Positions 46,581 to 55,294 of a DNA stretch of 64,000 bases are shown one piece after another (position 1 is the stretch's first letter; every line of letters starts with the position of its first letter). Both the position numbers and the translations under genes were made by a program. The stretch lies in assembly GCF_016756495.1 (NCBI RefSeq), contig NZ_AP023243.1:5460501-5524500 (forward strand), in the 5' to 3' direction. The notes beneath the pieces were generated by a model. The model ran no database searches. It saw nothing but the letters and a program-made list of their open reading frames with translations, and had not been told where the DNA came from. This DNA comes from Mesorhizobium sp. 113-3-3 (GTDB lineage: Bacteria; Pseudomonadota; Alphaproteobacteria; Rhizobiales; Rhizobiaceae).

Positions 46581-47531
46581 CTATGTGCCGGCATCGAGTT
46601 GCGCATGTTTCAGTTCGACTGCCGACGGCGCGTTCGTCGACGCCAGCAGTTCCGTGACCTGGTCGGCGGTCGGAAGCGCCTCGCGCCCGCCACGCCCCGT
46701 TATCGAAAGGGCCGCCGCCGCGGCAGCGAATGCTACCCGGCCTGCGGTGTCGGTTCCGCGCGTCAATGCATGGGCGTAGGCGCCATGAAAGCAGTCACCG
46801 GCGCCGGTCGAGTCGACCACGACAACCCGGTGCGGGGGCAAGTGCCAAAGCCCTGTCTCATCGCGTCCGCGATAGTATACGCCCCTGCCGCCATCGGTCA
46901 GAACCACGGCGGACCGCGACGGCGACCACAATGCATCGAGTATCTCGGCGGGCGATCCGCGCCCCGTGGCGGTCCGCGCAAAGCCGAGTGGAAGAATGAG
47001 ATGGTCGCAGAGCGCGATCAGCCGCTCCGTGGCTGGGCCGCTGCTCCATTCAATATCGCCGAGGATCGCAAGGCCGAGATCGCGTGCCCGAGCCACGACA
47101 TCCAGCGACCCGACGCCGTAACTGTCGACGATCAGGACGGTCGCGCGGCTGAGGACTTCGTCGGGAAAGTCCGGCGCGGTGCCCAGCATCGCTTCGTCGT
47201 CATACGCGATGAACCGCTCTCCGTCCGAGCCGACCGTGATACGTGAGCGCACCGGGCGCGCGTGCGGGTGGCGGGGCGCGAATGCGGTTTCAACACCGCT
47301 CTCAATGAGATCACACAGCACGGCGTCGTCGGCGGCATTGCCCAGCCATCCGACGAACCCGGCGCTTCCGCCGAGCCGCGCGACGGCGGCAAGGGCCGTC
47401 GCGACATTTCCGCCGAAAGCCCGGGCACTTTGCAGAACCTTCCCCTTGCCCGCCGACAACGGCTGATCGACATAGACGATGTCGTCGATCGCAATCGCGC
47501 CGAAGCCGAGGATTGAAGGGACGGTGGGCAT
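46581..47531 (-). CDS. PfkB-family carbohydrate kinase
   Basis: Ribokinase-like kinase of 316 aa. The N-terminal glycine motif is AFGGNVATALAAVARLGG and the C-terminal anion-hole motif is VVVDSTGAGDCFHGAY, with catalytic Asp. Three bases separate it from the class I aldolase gene upstream, suggesting sequential action: kinase then aldolase cleaving the phosphorylated ketose. The sugar is unknown. Confidence 0.9.
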   Translation of the reverse strand: MPTVPSILGFGAIAIDDIVYVDQPLSAGKGKVLQSARAFGGNVATALAAVARLGGSAGFVGWLGNAADDAVLCDLIESGVETAFAPRHPHARPVRSRITVGSDGERFIAYDDEAMLGTAPDFPDEVLSRATVLIVDSYGVGSLDVVARARDLGLAILGDIEWSSGPATERLIALCDHLILPLGFARTATGRGSPAEILDALWSPSRSAVVLTDGGRGVYYRGRDETGLWHLPPHRVVVVDSTGAGDCFHGAYAHALTRGTDTAGRVAFAAAAAALSITGRGGREALPTADQVTELLASTNAPSAVELKHAQLDAGT

Positions 47532-47534
47532 CGT

Positions 47535-48335
47535 TCAGGCACCCGCCTTCGCCAAGGCGTCTTGCGCCGAAAGGCCGTCATGGATGACGCCCCGGAAGGC
47601 AATCGCTGCCTTTTCCGGATCGCCGTGTCCCCAGAGATTGCGGCCCACCACAGCACCGCGCGCGCCGGCACGGATGGCGTCCGCCGTCTGCTGAAGGGCG
47701 CCGAGCAGCGTATCGGTCTTCGGACCACCGGCAATCACAACCGGCACCGGGCAGGTTCGAACGGTCTCTCGAAACGACTCGAAATCGCCGGTGTAGCCGA
47801 TCTTGATCACGTCGACGCCGGACTCGTAGCCGATGCGTGCCGCATAGGCGATCTCGTCGGGGGTGAAGACGATTTTTGCCCCGTCGGTGAAATCGCGAGG
47901 GTAGATATGCGCCACCACCGGCATGCCGTAGCGGGCCGCCGCATTCACCGAATCGGTCAGCCAGCGAATGTATTTGCCCTCGGTCGCGCCGCGCACCGGA
48001 ATGGCCACGGCCAAGGCATCGGCGCCAGCGCGCACCGCATCCTCGGGCGTTGCAATCAGTTCACTGATGCGATCGTCCGGGGTGAAGCAGCCGGCCTGGA
48101 TCACCAGGGAAGCCTTGCCCGCATATTGCGGCCACAGATGGCGCGCGGTGCCTGGCTGGATGCTGACGTAGTCGGGCTTGCCCACCATGACGCGGGCAAG
48201 CGCGCCCGGCAGGTCGGCAAGACCGCCTTTGCGCACGTCGCCATAGCCGACAAAGTGGTCGACCGCGCCGCCGAAAAGATTCCCCGACGGATGTGAGAAG
48301 AGGCGCGCAAGGCGCACTTTGGTTCCGAGGCTCAT
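47535..48335 (-). CDS. Class I aldolase, DhnA/LsrF-like
   Basis: Schiff-base aldolase of 266 aa (DeoC/FbaB/LacD superfamily). The Schiff-base lysine is in VDVIKIGYTGDF; phosphate-binding ends are VVIAGGPKTD and AVVGRNLWGH. The start at 48335 (MSLGTKV) is preferred to an in-frame TTG at 48353. First gene of the operon, next to the divergent DeoR gene. It likely splits the product of the PfkB kinase into two three-carbon or similar fragments. Confidence 0.85.
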   Translation of the reverse strand: MSLGTKVRLARLFSHPSGNLFGGAVDHFVGYGDVRKGGLADLPGALARVMVGKPDYVSIQPGTARHLWPQYAGKASLVIQAGCFTPDDRISELIATPEDAVRAGADALAVAIPVRGATEGKYIRWLTDSVNAAARYGMPVVAHIYPRDFTDGAKIVFTPDEIAYAARIGYESGVDVIKIGYTGDFESFRETVRTCPVPVVIAGGPKTDTLLGALQQTADAIRAGARGAVVGRNLWGHGDPEKAAIAFRGVIHDGLSAQDALAKAGA

Positions 48336-48406
48336 GAGTCCAAAATTCTCCAATCGATTGATTTCAAAATCCTGGATCTAGTGTTTGCGAAAGAAAGGAT
48401 AAATGC

Positions 48407-48426
48407 AATCTTTCGAAATCTTTCGA
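48407..48426. promoter_or_regulatory. Tandem 10-bp repeat, candidate DeoR operator
   Basis: AATCTTTCGA twice in a row (48407-48416 and 48417-48426), spaced exactly one helical turn, in the 161-base gap between the divergent aldolase and DeoR genes. An inverted relative, GCGAAAGAAAG, lies at about 48387-48397. TTTCGA-type repeats are typical DeoR/GlpR operators. It should control both directions. Confidence 0.65.
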
Positions 48427-48496
48427 ATTCGCGTATTTTTGGCCGAGTGAACCGAGGCCAGGGCGATCGCCTGGCGCATGGAGCAAGGACAGGGCA

Positions 48497-49258
48497 ATGT
48501 TGTCAGAGCAGAGACGCCAAGCGATCCTGGGTGAAGTGCAACGCAGCGGACAGGTCCGCATCAAGGACCTGTCAGACGATTTTGGCGTGTCGGAAGTCAC
48601 GGTGCGCTCCGACCTCGAGATACTGGACCGCAAGGGACTGCTGACGAAGACGCGTGGAGGGGCCGTGACCCGGACCACGGATTCGACCACGGCCGCGTTC
48701 GCCCGGCGGATGCAAACGAATCTCGATGCAAAGAAACGCATCGCCCGGGCAGCGATAGAACTGTTCGAGGACAACCAATCGGTCATCTTCGACGGCGGCT
48801 CGACTCTGATGCAGGTTGCCATGCTGTTACCGCCGCTCAGCAATGTCGTGGTCGCGGCCACGGCAATGAATATCGTGCAGCATCTGATGCATCGGCCCGG
48901 CCTCGACGTTCACATGATCGGTGGCCGGGTCTATCCGGACACGGTGAGCACGCTGATCACCGATGCCGACACGGCTCTCGGCGGCTTGGTGGCGCATCAG
49001 GTCTTTGTCGGAGCGCATGCGATTGACTCCTCACTGGATGTGGTCGACGTGAACGAAGACATGGCGCGAACGAAGCGAAACCTCGTGCGCATGGCCCGGC
49101 GCGTTGTCCTCCTTGCGGATTCGAGCAAATGGGGCGTCAGCGGGACTTCCAAGGCATTTTCGCTGTCGAGCGTCGATGTCGTGATCACCGACGATGGCCT
49201 GTCCGGCCCGATACGCAGCCAGCTTGATAGGACCGGGGCCAAGGTGATCTACGCCTGA
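48497..49258 (+). CDS. DeoR/GlpR-family transcriptional regulator
   Basis: Regulator of 253 aa. The N-terminal winged helix (RRQAILGEVQRSGQVRIKDL; FGVSEVTVRSDLEIL) is followed by the DeoR sensor domain (IFDGGSTLMQVAMLL, ADSSKWG), which binds sugar phosphates. Divergent from the operon 36740-48335, which it most likely represses, through the tandem repeats in between. Confidence 0.92.
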   Translation: MLSEQRRQAILGEVQRSGQVRIKDLSDDFGVSEVTVRSDLEILDRKGLLTKTRGGAVTRTTDSTTAAFARRMQTNLDAKKRIARAAIELFEDNQSVIFDGGSTLMQVAMLLPPLSNVVVAATAMNIVQHLMHRPGLDVHMIGGRVYPDTVSTLITDADTALGGLVAHQVFVGAHAIDSSLDVVDVNEDMARTKRNLVRMARRVVLLADSSKWGVSGTSKAFSLSSVDVVITDDGLSGPIRSQLDRTGAKVIYA

Positions 49259-49429
49259 CCCCGTCGCGGTCCCTGATCGCGGCGGAAATATCCAATGCGC
49301 ACATGACCCATGGGATTTGCATCGGCGCCCGGCCGTTTTTTCATGTCTGTCATTTTCTCCTCCCAGGGCTGGCAGCCTCCCGATTTCGCGCCAGCATTTC
49401 CGCATGGTCTATAAAAATTTTACGCGCGT

Positions 49430-49446
49430 CAACATTTAAAATGTTG
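49430..49446. promoter_or_regulatory. Palindrome upstream of the Gfo/Idh gene
   Basis: CAACATTTAAAATGTTG, perfect 8-bp arms around one central base, in an AT-rich patch of the 267-base gap (49259-49525), about 80 bases before the dehydrogenase start. Candidate operator. Its left end overlaps the word CGCGCGTCAA (49423-49432), which recurs before the tagatose-kinase-like gene (52899-52908). Confidence 0.45.
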
Positions 49447-49525
49447 TATAGCGCTTTTCCAGAATGATCCGTTGCGGCGCAGCGGATCCGGCAGAACATG
49501 AGCATGTTGGGAGGACCAATCGAAA

Positions 49526-50674
49526 ATGCAGGCAAAATCACAGGAAAAGCTTGGTATCGGCGTCATCGGATGCGGCAACATCTCGATGACCTACCTGCGC
49601 AATGCCGCCCTTTTCGGCGGCATGGAGCTGCGTGCCTGCGCCGATATCTCCGCCGACATGGCGGCGTTGCGGGCCAAGGAATATGGCATCCGGGCGCTCG
49701 GCGTCGATGCGCTGCTTTCCGACCCCGAGATCGATCTCGTCCTCAACCTGACCATTCCGGCGGCGCATTTCGACATTTCGTTTTCAGCCCTTTCGGCGGG
49801 AAAGCACGTCTTCACCGAAAAGCCGCTGGCGACGTCGGCCAGCGACGGGCGCCGCCTGGTGGCGGAAGCGACCAAGCGCGGGGTGCTGCTCGGCTCGGCG
49901 CCCGATACGTTCCTCGGTGCCGCCGGACGGCGCGCGCGCCGCCTGATGGATGAGGGCGCCATCGGCCGCCCGGTTACCGGCACCGCCTTCATGATGGGGC
50001 GCGGCATGGAGCACTGGCACCCGAACCCGCAATTCTACTACCAGCCGGGCGGCGGCCCGGTGTTCGACATGGGCCCCTATTACCTGACCATGCTGGTCAA
50101 CCTGCTTGGTCCCGTCGCCCGTGTCATGGCGATGGCGACGCGTGGTCAGGAGGAGCGCCTGATCACGGCCGAGGGGCCGTTCAAGAACACCACATTCAAG
50201 GTCGGCACGCCGACCAACGTGCTGTCGTTGCTCGAATTCCGCTCGGGCGCCACCGTCACCTTCGGCGCCTCATGGGACGTCTTCAAGCACTCCAACCATC
50301 CGATCGAACTGCACGGCACGGAAGGCTCGCTGCGCCTGCCCGATCCCGACACGTTCGGCGGCACCGTCTCGCTGTCCGAACGTGGCGCGGAGTGGAAGGA
50401 TTTCGCCAGCGAAGGCGACCTCTACGGCGCCCGCAACTGGCCCTACGCCGCGCCCGACCGCGCCAATTACCGCATGCTCGGCGTCGCCGATCTGGTGCGC
50501 TCGCTGGAGACTGGTGCGGCGCCTCGCGCCTCCGGCAATCTGGCGCTGCATGTGCTGGAGATCATGGAGGCGATCCTGCGTTCGGGCGAAACGCAAAGTT
50601 CCGTCGCCATCATCGGTGATGTCGTCCGGCCGGCGCTGTTGACCGAGGACGAGGCAAGCAGCCTGCTCGCCTAG
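49526..50674 (+). CDS. Gfo/Idh/MocA-family oxidoreductase
   Basis: NAD(P)-dependent dehydrogenase of 382 aa. Rossmann motif IGVIGCGNISMTYL, catalytic motif KHVFTEKPLATS, and the family sequence PGGGPVFDMGPYYLTMLVN in the C-terminal domain. GGGAGG upstream of the ATG supports the start. It stands on its own between a DeoR gene and an esterase gene; a role in sugar or polyol oxidation is likely. Confidence 0.9.
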   Translation: MQAKSQEKLGIGVIGCGNISMTYLRNAALFGGMELRACADISADMAALRAKEYGIRALGVDALLSDPEIDLVLNLTIPAAHFDISFSALSAGKHVFTEKPLATSASDGRRLVAEATKRGVLLGSAPDTFLGAAGRRARRLMDEGAIGRPVTGTAFMMGRGMEHWHPNPQFYYQPGGGPVFDMGPYYLTMLVNLLGPVARVMAMATRGQEERLITAEGPFKNTTFKVGTPTNVLSLLEFRSGATVTFGASWDVFKHSNHPIELHGTEGSLRLPDPDTFGGTVSLSERGAEWKDFASEGDLYGARNWPYAAPDRANYRMLGVADLVRSLETGAAPRASGNLALHVLEIMEAILRSGETQSSVAIIGDVVRPALLTEDEASSLLA

Positions 50675-50689
50675 GTACTTTTTGTCTTC

Positions 50690-50759
50690 ACGCAATTCCC
50701 AAGGGAAAACGCATGCGCTTTCCCGGGAAAACCGCTGTACACTTTTCCTGGAATTGCCT
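50690..50759. repeat. Intergenic repeat, copy B
   Basis: Same family as the element at 31308-31355: starts ACGCAATTCC, ends ACACTTTTCCTGGAATTGC. It carries an extra internal palindrome, GGGAAA-CGCATGCG-TTTCCC (50703-50724), which copy A lacks. It lies directly before the esterase gene. Confidence 0.72.
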
Positions 50760-50774
50760 TCGATGGAGATAGCG

Positions 50775-51725
50775 ATGACGCTCGATCCTGATGCTTTGCG
50801 CGCCCTTGAAATCGGCCATGCAGCCGGTGGCGAGCCCTTCGAAAACGGCAGTGTCGCGGCGGCTCGGGTTGCCTACAACGCTTCGTTCCCGACACAGCAG
50901 GGCGAGCACGAGCCGGTGGCCGCGACCTCGCACCAAGAGATCGGCGGGCCGAATGGCCCGGTCACGATCCGTATCCATCGCGGCATCGGCGCGCCGCGGG
51001 CCGGCGCGCGCGCCGTGCTCTATCTGCATGGCGGCGGCTGGGTCATTGGCAATCTCAATTCGCATGACGAGATCTGCCGTTGGCTGGCCAATCTGAGCAA
51101 CGCCGTCGTGGTCTGCGCCGATTACCGGCTGGCGCCGGAGCACAAATTTCCGGCGGGGCTCGAGGATTGCATGGCATCGCTCCGCTTCATGGCGGAGAAC
51201 GCCGGCGAACTGGGCATCGATCCGGCCCGTATCGCCGTCGCCGGTGACAGCGCCGGCGGCAACCTTGCCGCCGTCCTGGCGCTGCTCGCCCGCGACGGGC
51301 TGACGCCGCCGCTTGCCGCGCAGATCCTGATCTATCCCAACACCGATGCCCGCCAGACCGCGGACAGCTACCGGCGTTTCGGCGACGGCTTCGGGCTCAC
51401 CGCCGCCACCATGGCCTGGTTCCGCGACCATTATGTACGCACACCGGACGACATCACGGACTGGCGCGTCTCGCCGCTGCTGGCGTCAAGCCTCGCCGAC
51501 GCCGCGCCGGCGTTTGTCGTGACCGCCGGCCATGACATCCTTGCCGATGAAGGCACGGCCTATGCCGAGCGCCTGCGGACCGACGGCGTGCCGCTGGTGC
51601 TGCGGCCCTGGCCAGGCCAGATCCACGGCTTCGTCTCGATGGGGCGCAACATTCTGGCAGCGCGGCAAGCGGTGAGCGAGGCGGCGGCCTGGCTGCAATT
51701 GCAGACGCGCATTCAGGCCGACTGA
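50775..51725 (+). CDS. HSL-family alpha/beta hydrolase (esterase/lipase)
   Basis: Esterase of 316 aa of the hormone-sensitive-lipase type: oxyanion motif HGGGW (YLHGGGWVIGNL), nucleophile motif GDSAGGN, acid in HDILADEG, and catalytic His in GQIHGF. The start at 50775 (MTLDPDA) follows GGAG by 6 bases; an ATG at 50763 is in frame. The 3' end overlaps the convergent LacI gene by 13 bases. Substrate unknown. Confidence 0.9.
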   Translation: MTLDPDALRALEIGHAAGGEPFENGSVAAARVAYNASFPTQQGEHEPVAATSHQEIGGPNGPVTIRIHRGIGAPRAGARAVLYLHGGGWVIGNLNSHDEICRWLANLSNAVVVCADYRLAPEHKFPAGLEDCMASLRFMAENAGELGIDPARIAVAGDSAGGNLAAVLALLARDGLTPPLAAQILIYPNTDARQTADSYRRFGDGFGLTAATMAWFRDHYVRTPDDITDWRVSPLLASSLADAAPAFVVTAGHDILADEGTAYAERLRTDGVPLVLRPWPGQIHGFVSMGRNILAARQAVSEAAAWLQLQTRIQAD

Positions 51726-52747
51726 CGCATCACCAGCGTCGCGCCAAGCTTGACGTTGCGCGCCAGGCCCTGGCCGGGCGTGTCAGCCTCATCCAGCAAA
51801 GCCAGCAGGATCTCGACGCTGCGTCCGGCCATGGCGGCAAAATCCTGCGCCATGGTGGTCAGTGCCGGGCAGGTGTAACGGCTCAGCGGATGATCGTCAT
51901 GGGCGGCGACACGGAAATCGCAATCGGGCCGGCGGCCGATCTTCAGCCCGCGCGAAAAGGCCGCTGCCATGACGCCGAAAGCGAGACGGTCATTGGCACA
52001 GAGAAGCGTGCGCGCCGGCAGGCCGCCTGTCTCGAGCGTCCTGTCCATCCATTCATGACCGATGCGCTCGAAATCCCAGCTGTAGTCGCCCGCCGCCTTG
52101 AGCACGACGGGTTCCAGACCGGTAGCCCGCATCGTGTCGATATAGCTCTGCAGGCGCTCGCCCGAATTGTGGTTGACGTGCGGGATGTCGACATAGACCG
52201 GCGGTTCGCCGGACCGGCAGAGATAGTCGACGATGGTTGACGTGCTCTGGTGGTTGTCGTTGCCGACGAAAGGTGTGTCGCCCTCGATGTAGGTGTCGAA
52301 ATAGACGATCGGAATGTCCTCGCTCATCCGCTCGAAGACGCCGGGTTCGGAAACCAACCCCAGCGGAGCGATGATGGCGCCCGCGACCTTCAGCGACATC
52401 AGCGTCTTGACCGATTCCGCCTCCAGCTTCGGCGACCCATGCGAGGAGATGACGATCGGCCAGAAACCTTCGTCGCGGCAGCGCAATTCGATGCGGCTGA
52501 CCATTTCGGCATAGAACGGATCGGTGATCGTCGGCACGACAATGCCGACATTGCGGGTGCGCTTGCGGTTGAGATTGCGCGCGAAAACGTTCGGCTGATA
52601 GTCCGAGGATCGCAGCGCCGCCTCGATGCGCGCCCGCGTCGCCGGCTTCACACTGGCCGGATCGTCGAAATATTTCGACAGCGTCGGCCGCGACACGCCG
52701 GACGCCCTGGCGAAATCGTCCATCGTGCGGTGGGTCTTCTCCGCCAT
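51713..52747 (-). CDS. LacI-family transcriptional regulator
   Basis: Repressor of 344 aa. The N-terminal helix-turn-helix is MDDFARASGVSRPTLSKYF with hinge sequence; the periplasmic-binding-like core has GIVVPTITDPFYAEMVSRIE and CANDRLAFGVMAAA. Divergent from the tagatose-kinase-like gene, which it probably controls. The other end overlaps the esterase gene. Confidence 0.92.
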   Translation of the reverse strand: MAEKTHRTMDDFARASGVSRPTLSKYFDDPASVKPATRARIEAALRSSDYQPNVFARNLNRKRTRNVGIVVPTITDPFYAEMVSRIELRCRDEGFWPIVISSHGSPKLEAESVKTLMSLKVAGAIIAPLGLVSEPGVFERMSEDIPIVYFDTYIEGDTPFVGNDNHQSTSTIVDYLCRSGEPPVYVDIPHVNHNSGERLQSYIDTMRATGLEPVVLKAAGDYSWDFERIGHEWMDRTLETGGLPARTLLCANDRLAFGVMAAAFSRGLKIGRRPDCDFRVAAHDDHPLSRYTCPALTTMAQDFAAMAGRSVEILLALLDEADTPGQGLARNVKLGATLVMRQSA

Positions 52748-52895
52748 CGATATGTCCAGCCCCCTTGCCCTTGCCCGCGCCCGCCAACCTTCCCGGTCGG
52801 GCCAGAATCAGTCTTGCGGCCATCGCCGTGAGGCAGCATTGCTTGACCGAATTTGTTCAGTCAAATTTTCGCGTTTCCAGTACAACGCAAAAGAG

Positions 52896-52945
52896 TTGCG
52901 CGCGTCAAATTATTTATTGACGCTCCAAAAGCCGCGACTTAGGCT
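52896..52945 (+). promoter_or_regulatory. Candidate promoter/operator of the kinase-gatZ unit
   Basis: TTGACG (52917-52922), 17 bases, TAGGCT (52940-52945). Just upstream is TTGCGCGCGTCAA (52896-52908), a degenerate LacI-type palindrome (compare TTGAC-GCGC-GTCAA). The 263-base gap 52748-53010 shows nothing else recognisable. Confidence 0.45.
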
Positions 52946-53010
52946 TTAAACACGGAGATTTAGAAAGGCGCCAGGCAATCGGGCGCCGCGCATCCGGCAT
53001 TGGTGAGGAC

Positions 53011-53964
53011 ATGAAGAAACTGGTTTGCGCCGGCGAGATCCTGGTCGAGATCATGGCCGAGCGGATCGGCCAGAGTTTCCTCGCCCCCGGCCCGCTGGTC
53101 GGCCCGTTTCCCTCCGGCGCGCCGGCGATCTTCATCGACCAGGCGGCACGGCTCGGCCAGCCGGCGGGCCTGATCGCGGCGGTCGGCGACGACGATTTCG
53201 GCCATTTGAACATCGAGCGCCTGCGCGCCGACGGCGCCGACATCTCGGCCATCAAGGTCCACAGGGGCGCCGCCACGGGCACGGCCTTCGTCACCTATGA
53301 GACGGATGGCAGCCGGCATTTCGTCTACAACATCAAGCAGAGCGCCGCAGGCCTGATCGAGATCGGCGTCGAGGCACGCGCGCTGCTCGCCGGCGCCGAT
53401 CATTTTCACGTGATGGGCACCTCCCTATTCTCACCCGAGGTGATCGAGGTGGCTCGCGAAGGGATCGAAACGGTCAAGGCGCGCGGCGGCACGGTGTCCT
53501 TCGACCCCAACATCCGCAAGGAGATGCTCGATCTGCCGGGGCTGCGCGACGCACTGCACTTCGTGCTGTCGAGGACCGATGTCTTCCTGCCGAGCGGACC
53601 GGAACTGTTCATCTTCGCCAGGGCGACCGACGAAGAGACCGCGGTGCGTGAAATGCTGGATCGCGGCATTTCCACGGTGGTCGTCAAGAAAGGCGCGCAA
53701 GGCGCCGTTCATTACGACCGGACCGGACGCATTACGTCGCCCGGCTTCGTCGTCGAGGAAATCGATCCGACCGGCGCCGGCGACTGTTTTGCGGCGGCCT
53801 TCGTCTCCTTCTGGCTGCGCGGAGAAGCACCTGAGAGGGCGCTGCGCATCGCCAATGGCTGCGGCGCACTGGCGGTGACCAAGAAGGGGCCGATGGAGGG
53901 CATCGCCTCGCTTGCCACGGTCGAGGCCTTCCTCGCGGCCGCCAAGACCGGAGCACCGGCATGA
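53011..53964 (+). CDS. PfkB-family kinase, probable tagatose kinase
   Basis: Ribokinase-like sugar kinase of 317 aa. N-terminal GEILVEIMAE, substrate region PSGAPAIFIDQAARLG, C-terminal anion hole EIDPTGAGDCFAAAF. Overlapped by a GatZ-like gene (ATGA at 53961-53964). In Agrobacterium a kinase of this type phosphorylates D-tagatose, and a GatZ homologue then works on tagatose 6-phosphate. The assignment rests on family and neighbour. Confidence 0.85.
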   Translation: MKKLVCAGEILVEIMAERIGQSFLAPGPLVGPFPSGAPAIFIDQAARLGQPAGLIAAVGDDDFGHLNIERLRADGADISAIKVHRGAATGTAFVTYETDGSRHFVYNIKQSAAGLIEIGVEARALLAGADHFHVMGTSLFSPEVIEVAREGIETVKARGGTVSFDPNIRKEMLDLPGLRDALHFVLSRTDVFLPSGPELFIFARATDEETAVREMLDRGISTVVVKKGAQGAVHYDRTGRITSPGFVVEEIDPTGAGDCFAAAFVSFWLRGEAPERALRIANGCGALAVTKKGPMEGIASLATVEAFLAAAKTGAPA

Positions 53965-55244
53965 GCAAGGCGACGGACAGGCTTGCCGCCATCGCGACGC
54001 GCCGGGCGGCAGGCGAACGCAGCGGCATCGCGTCGATCTGCTCGGCCCATCCGCTGGTCATCGAGGCGGCGCTGCGTCATGGCAAGACGCGCGGCGCCGA
54101 CGTGCTGATCGAAGCCACCTGCAACCAGGTGAACCATGAAGGCGGCTATACCGGCATGACGCCTACGGATTTCCGCCGCTTCGTCGAGACGATCGCCGGC
54201 AAGGTCGGCTTTTCCCTCGACAGGCTGGTGCTTGGCGGCGACCATCTCGGCCCCAATCCGTGGAAGCACTTGCCGGCGCCGGAGGCCATGACCAAGGCTT
54301 CGCGCATGGTCGATGCCTATGCCGAAGCCGGTTTCACCAAGATCCATCTCGATGCCAGCATGGGCTGCGCCGGCGAAGGTGCCGCACCGCCCGATGCGAC
54401 AATCGCCGCGCGCGCCGCCGAACTGGCCGCGGTGGCGGAGGCTGCCGCCGAACGAGTCGGCGGCACCAAACCGGTCTATGTCATCGGTACGGAAGTGCCG
54501 GTTCCGGGCGGCGCTTTGGAAGCGATGGACCATCTGGCGGTGACGACCCCGGAGGCCGCGCGCGAAACCGTGCGTATCCATCGCGATGCTTTCAGCCGGC
54601 GAGGCCTCGACCAGGCCTTTTCACGGGCGCTCGGCGTCGTCGTGCAGCCGGGCGTCGAATTCGGCAATGCCGAGGTGATCGCCTACCGGCCTGAGCAAGC
54701 CCGCGCATTGGCCGGAACGTTGCGGGACCTGCCGCAATTCGTATTCGAGGCGCATTCGACCGACTACCAGCCGGTCTCGGCCCTGACCGCGCTGGTCGAC
54801 GACGGCTTCGCCATCCTCAAGGTCGGGCCGTGGCTGACTTTCGCGCTACGCGAAGCACTCTATGGGCTGAGCCACATCGCCGACATTCTGGCTCCCGACC
54901 CGGCGCGCGAAAGCCTGCCGGCGGTGATGGAGCGCGTCATGCTGGCGGCGCCGGGCAATTGGAAGAACTACTATCACGGCTCCGAAGCCGAACAGCGGAT
55001 CGAACGCCATTTCTCCTACAGCGACCGCATCCGCTATTACTGGCCGGCGCCGGCGGCGCGGCAGGCAACGGAGGCGCTGATGCATGCGCTGTGTGACCGC
55101 GACATCCCCCTACCCCTGATCAGCCAGTATCTCGGCCGCCTCGACGGCGCGGTGGCGAACGGGTCCGTGGCACCAAAAGCCGGGGAGTTGCTGATCGCCG
55201 GCGTCACGGAAGTTCTCGACATCTACGCCAGCGCCACCGGCTGA
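53961..55244 (+). CDS. gatZ: GatZ/KbaZ-family protein (tagatose-6-phosphate 4-epimerase-like)
   Basis: 427-residue TIM-barrel protein of the GatZ/KbaZ family. Typical motifs: IEATCNQVNHEGGYTGMTP, LGGDHLGPNPWK, HLDASMGCAG and EAHSTDYQP. In enterobacteria GatZ assists the GatY aldolase; no GatY is present here. In Agrobacterium, stand-alone GatZ was reported as a D-tagatose-6-phosphate 4-epimerase giving fructose 6-phosphate, and the same route fits this kinase-GatZ pair. Confidence 0.88.
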   Translation: MSKATDRLAAIATRRAAGERSGIASICSAHPLVIEAALRHGKTRGADVLIEATCNQVNHEGGYTGMTPTDFRRFVETIAGKVGFSLDRLVLGGDHLGPNPWKHLPAPEAMTKASRMVDAYAEAGFTKIHLDASMGCAGEGAAPPDATIAARAAELAAVAEAAAERVGGTKPVYVIGTEVPVPGGALEAMDHLAVTTPEAARETVRIHRDAFSRRGLDQAFSRALGVVVQPGVEFGNAEVIAYRPEQARALAGTLRDLPQFVFEAHSTDYQPVSALTALVDDGFAILKVGPWLTFALREALYGLSHIADILAPDPARESLPAVMERVMLAAPGNWKNYYHGSEAEQRIERHFSYSDRIRYYWPAPAARQATEALMHALCDRDIPLPLISQYLGRLDGAVANGSVAPKAGELLIAGVTEVLDIYASATG

Positions 55245-55256
55245 ATTGAGGCCGGA

Positions 55257-55287
55257 AATTGGGAGGCGCACATGGCACCTCCCAATT
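55257..55287. terminator. Bidirectional terminator between gatZ and the SIS gene
   Basis: Perfect 10-bp stem AATTGGGAGG (55257-55266) / CCTCCCAATT (55278-55287) with an 11-base loop, in the 50-base gap between convergent genes. Confidence 0.65.
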
Positions 55288-55294
55288 CCGCATA

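Noticed and set aside
48428..48445. TTCGCGTATTTTTGG as a terminator
   Set aside because: No stem of useful length precedes the T-run, and it lies in a divergent promoter region.
50682..50762. N-terminal extension of the esterase
   Set aside because: It lies within the dispersed repeat; the ATG at 50775 has GGAG at the right distance.
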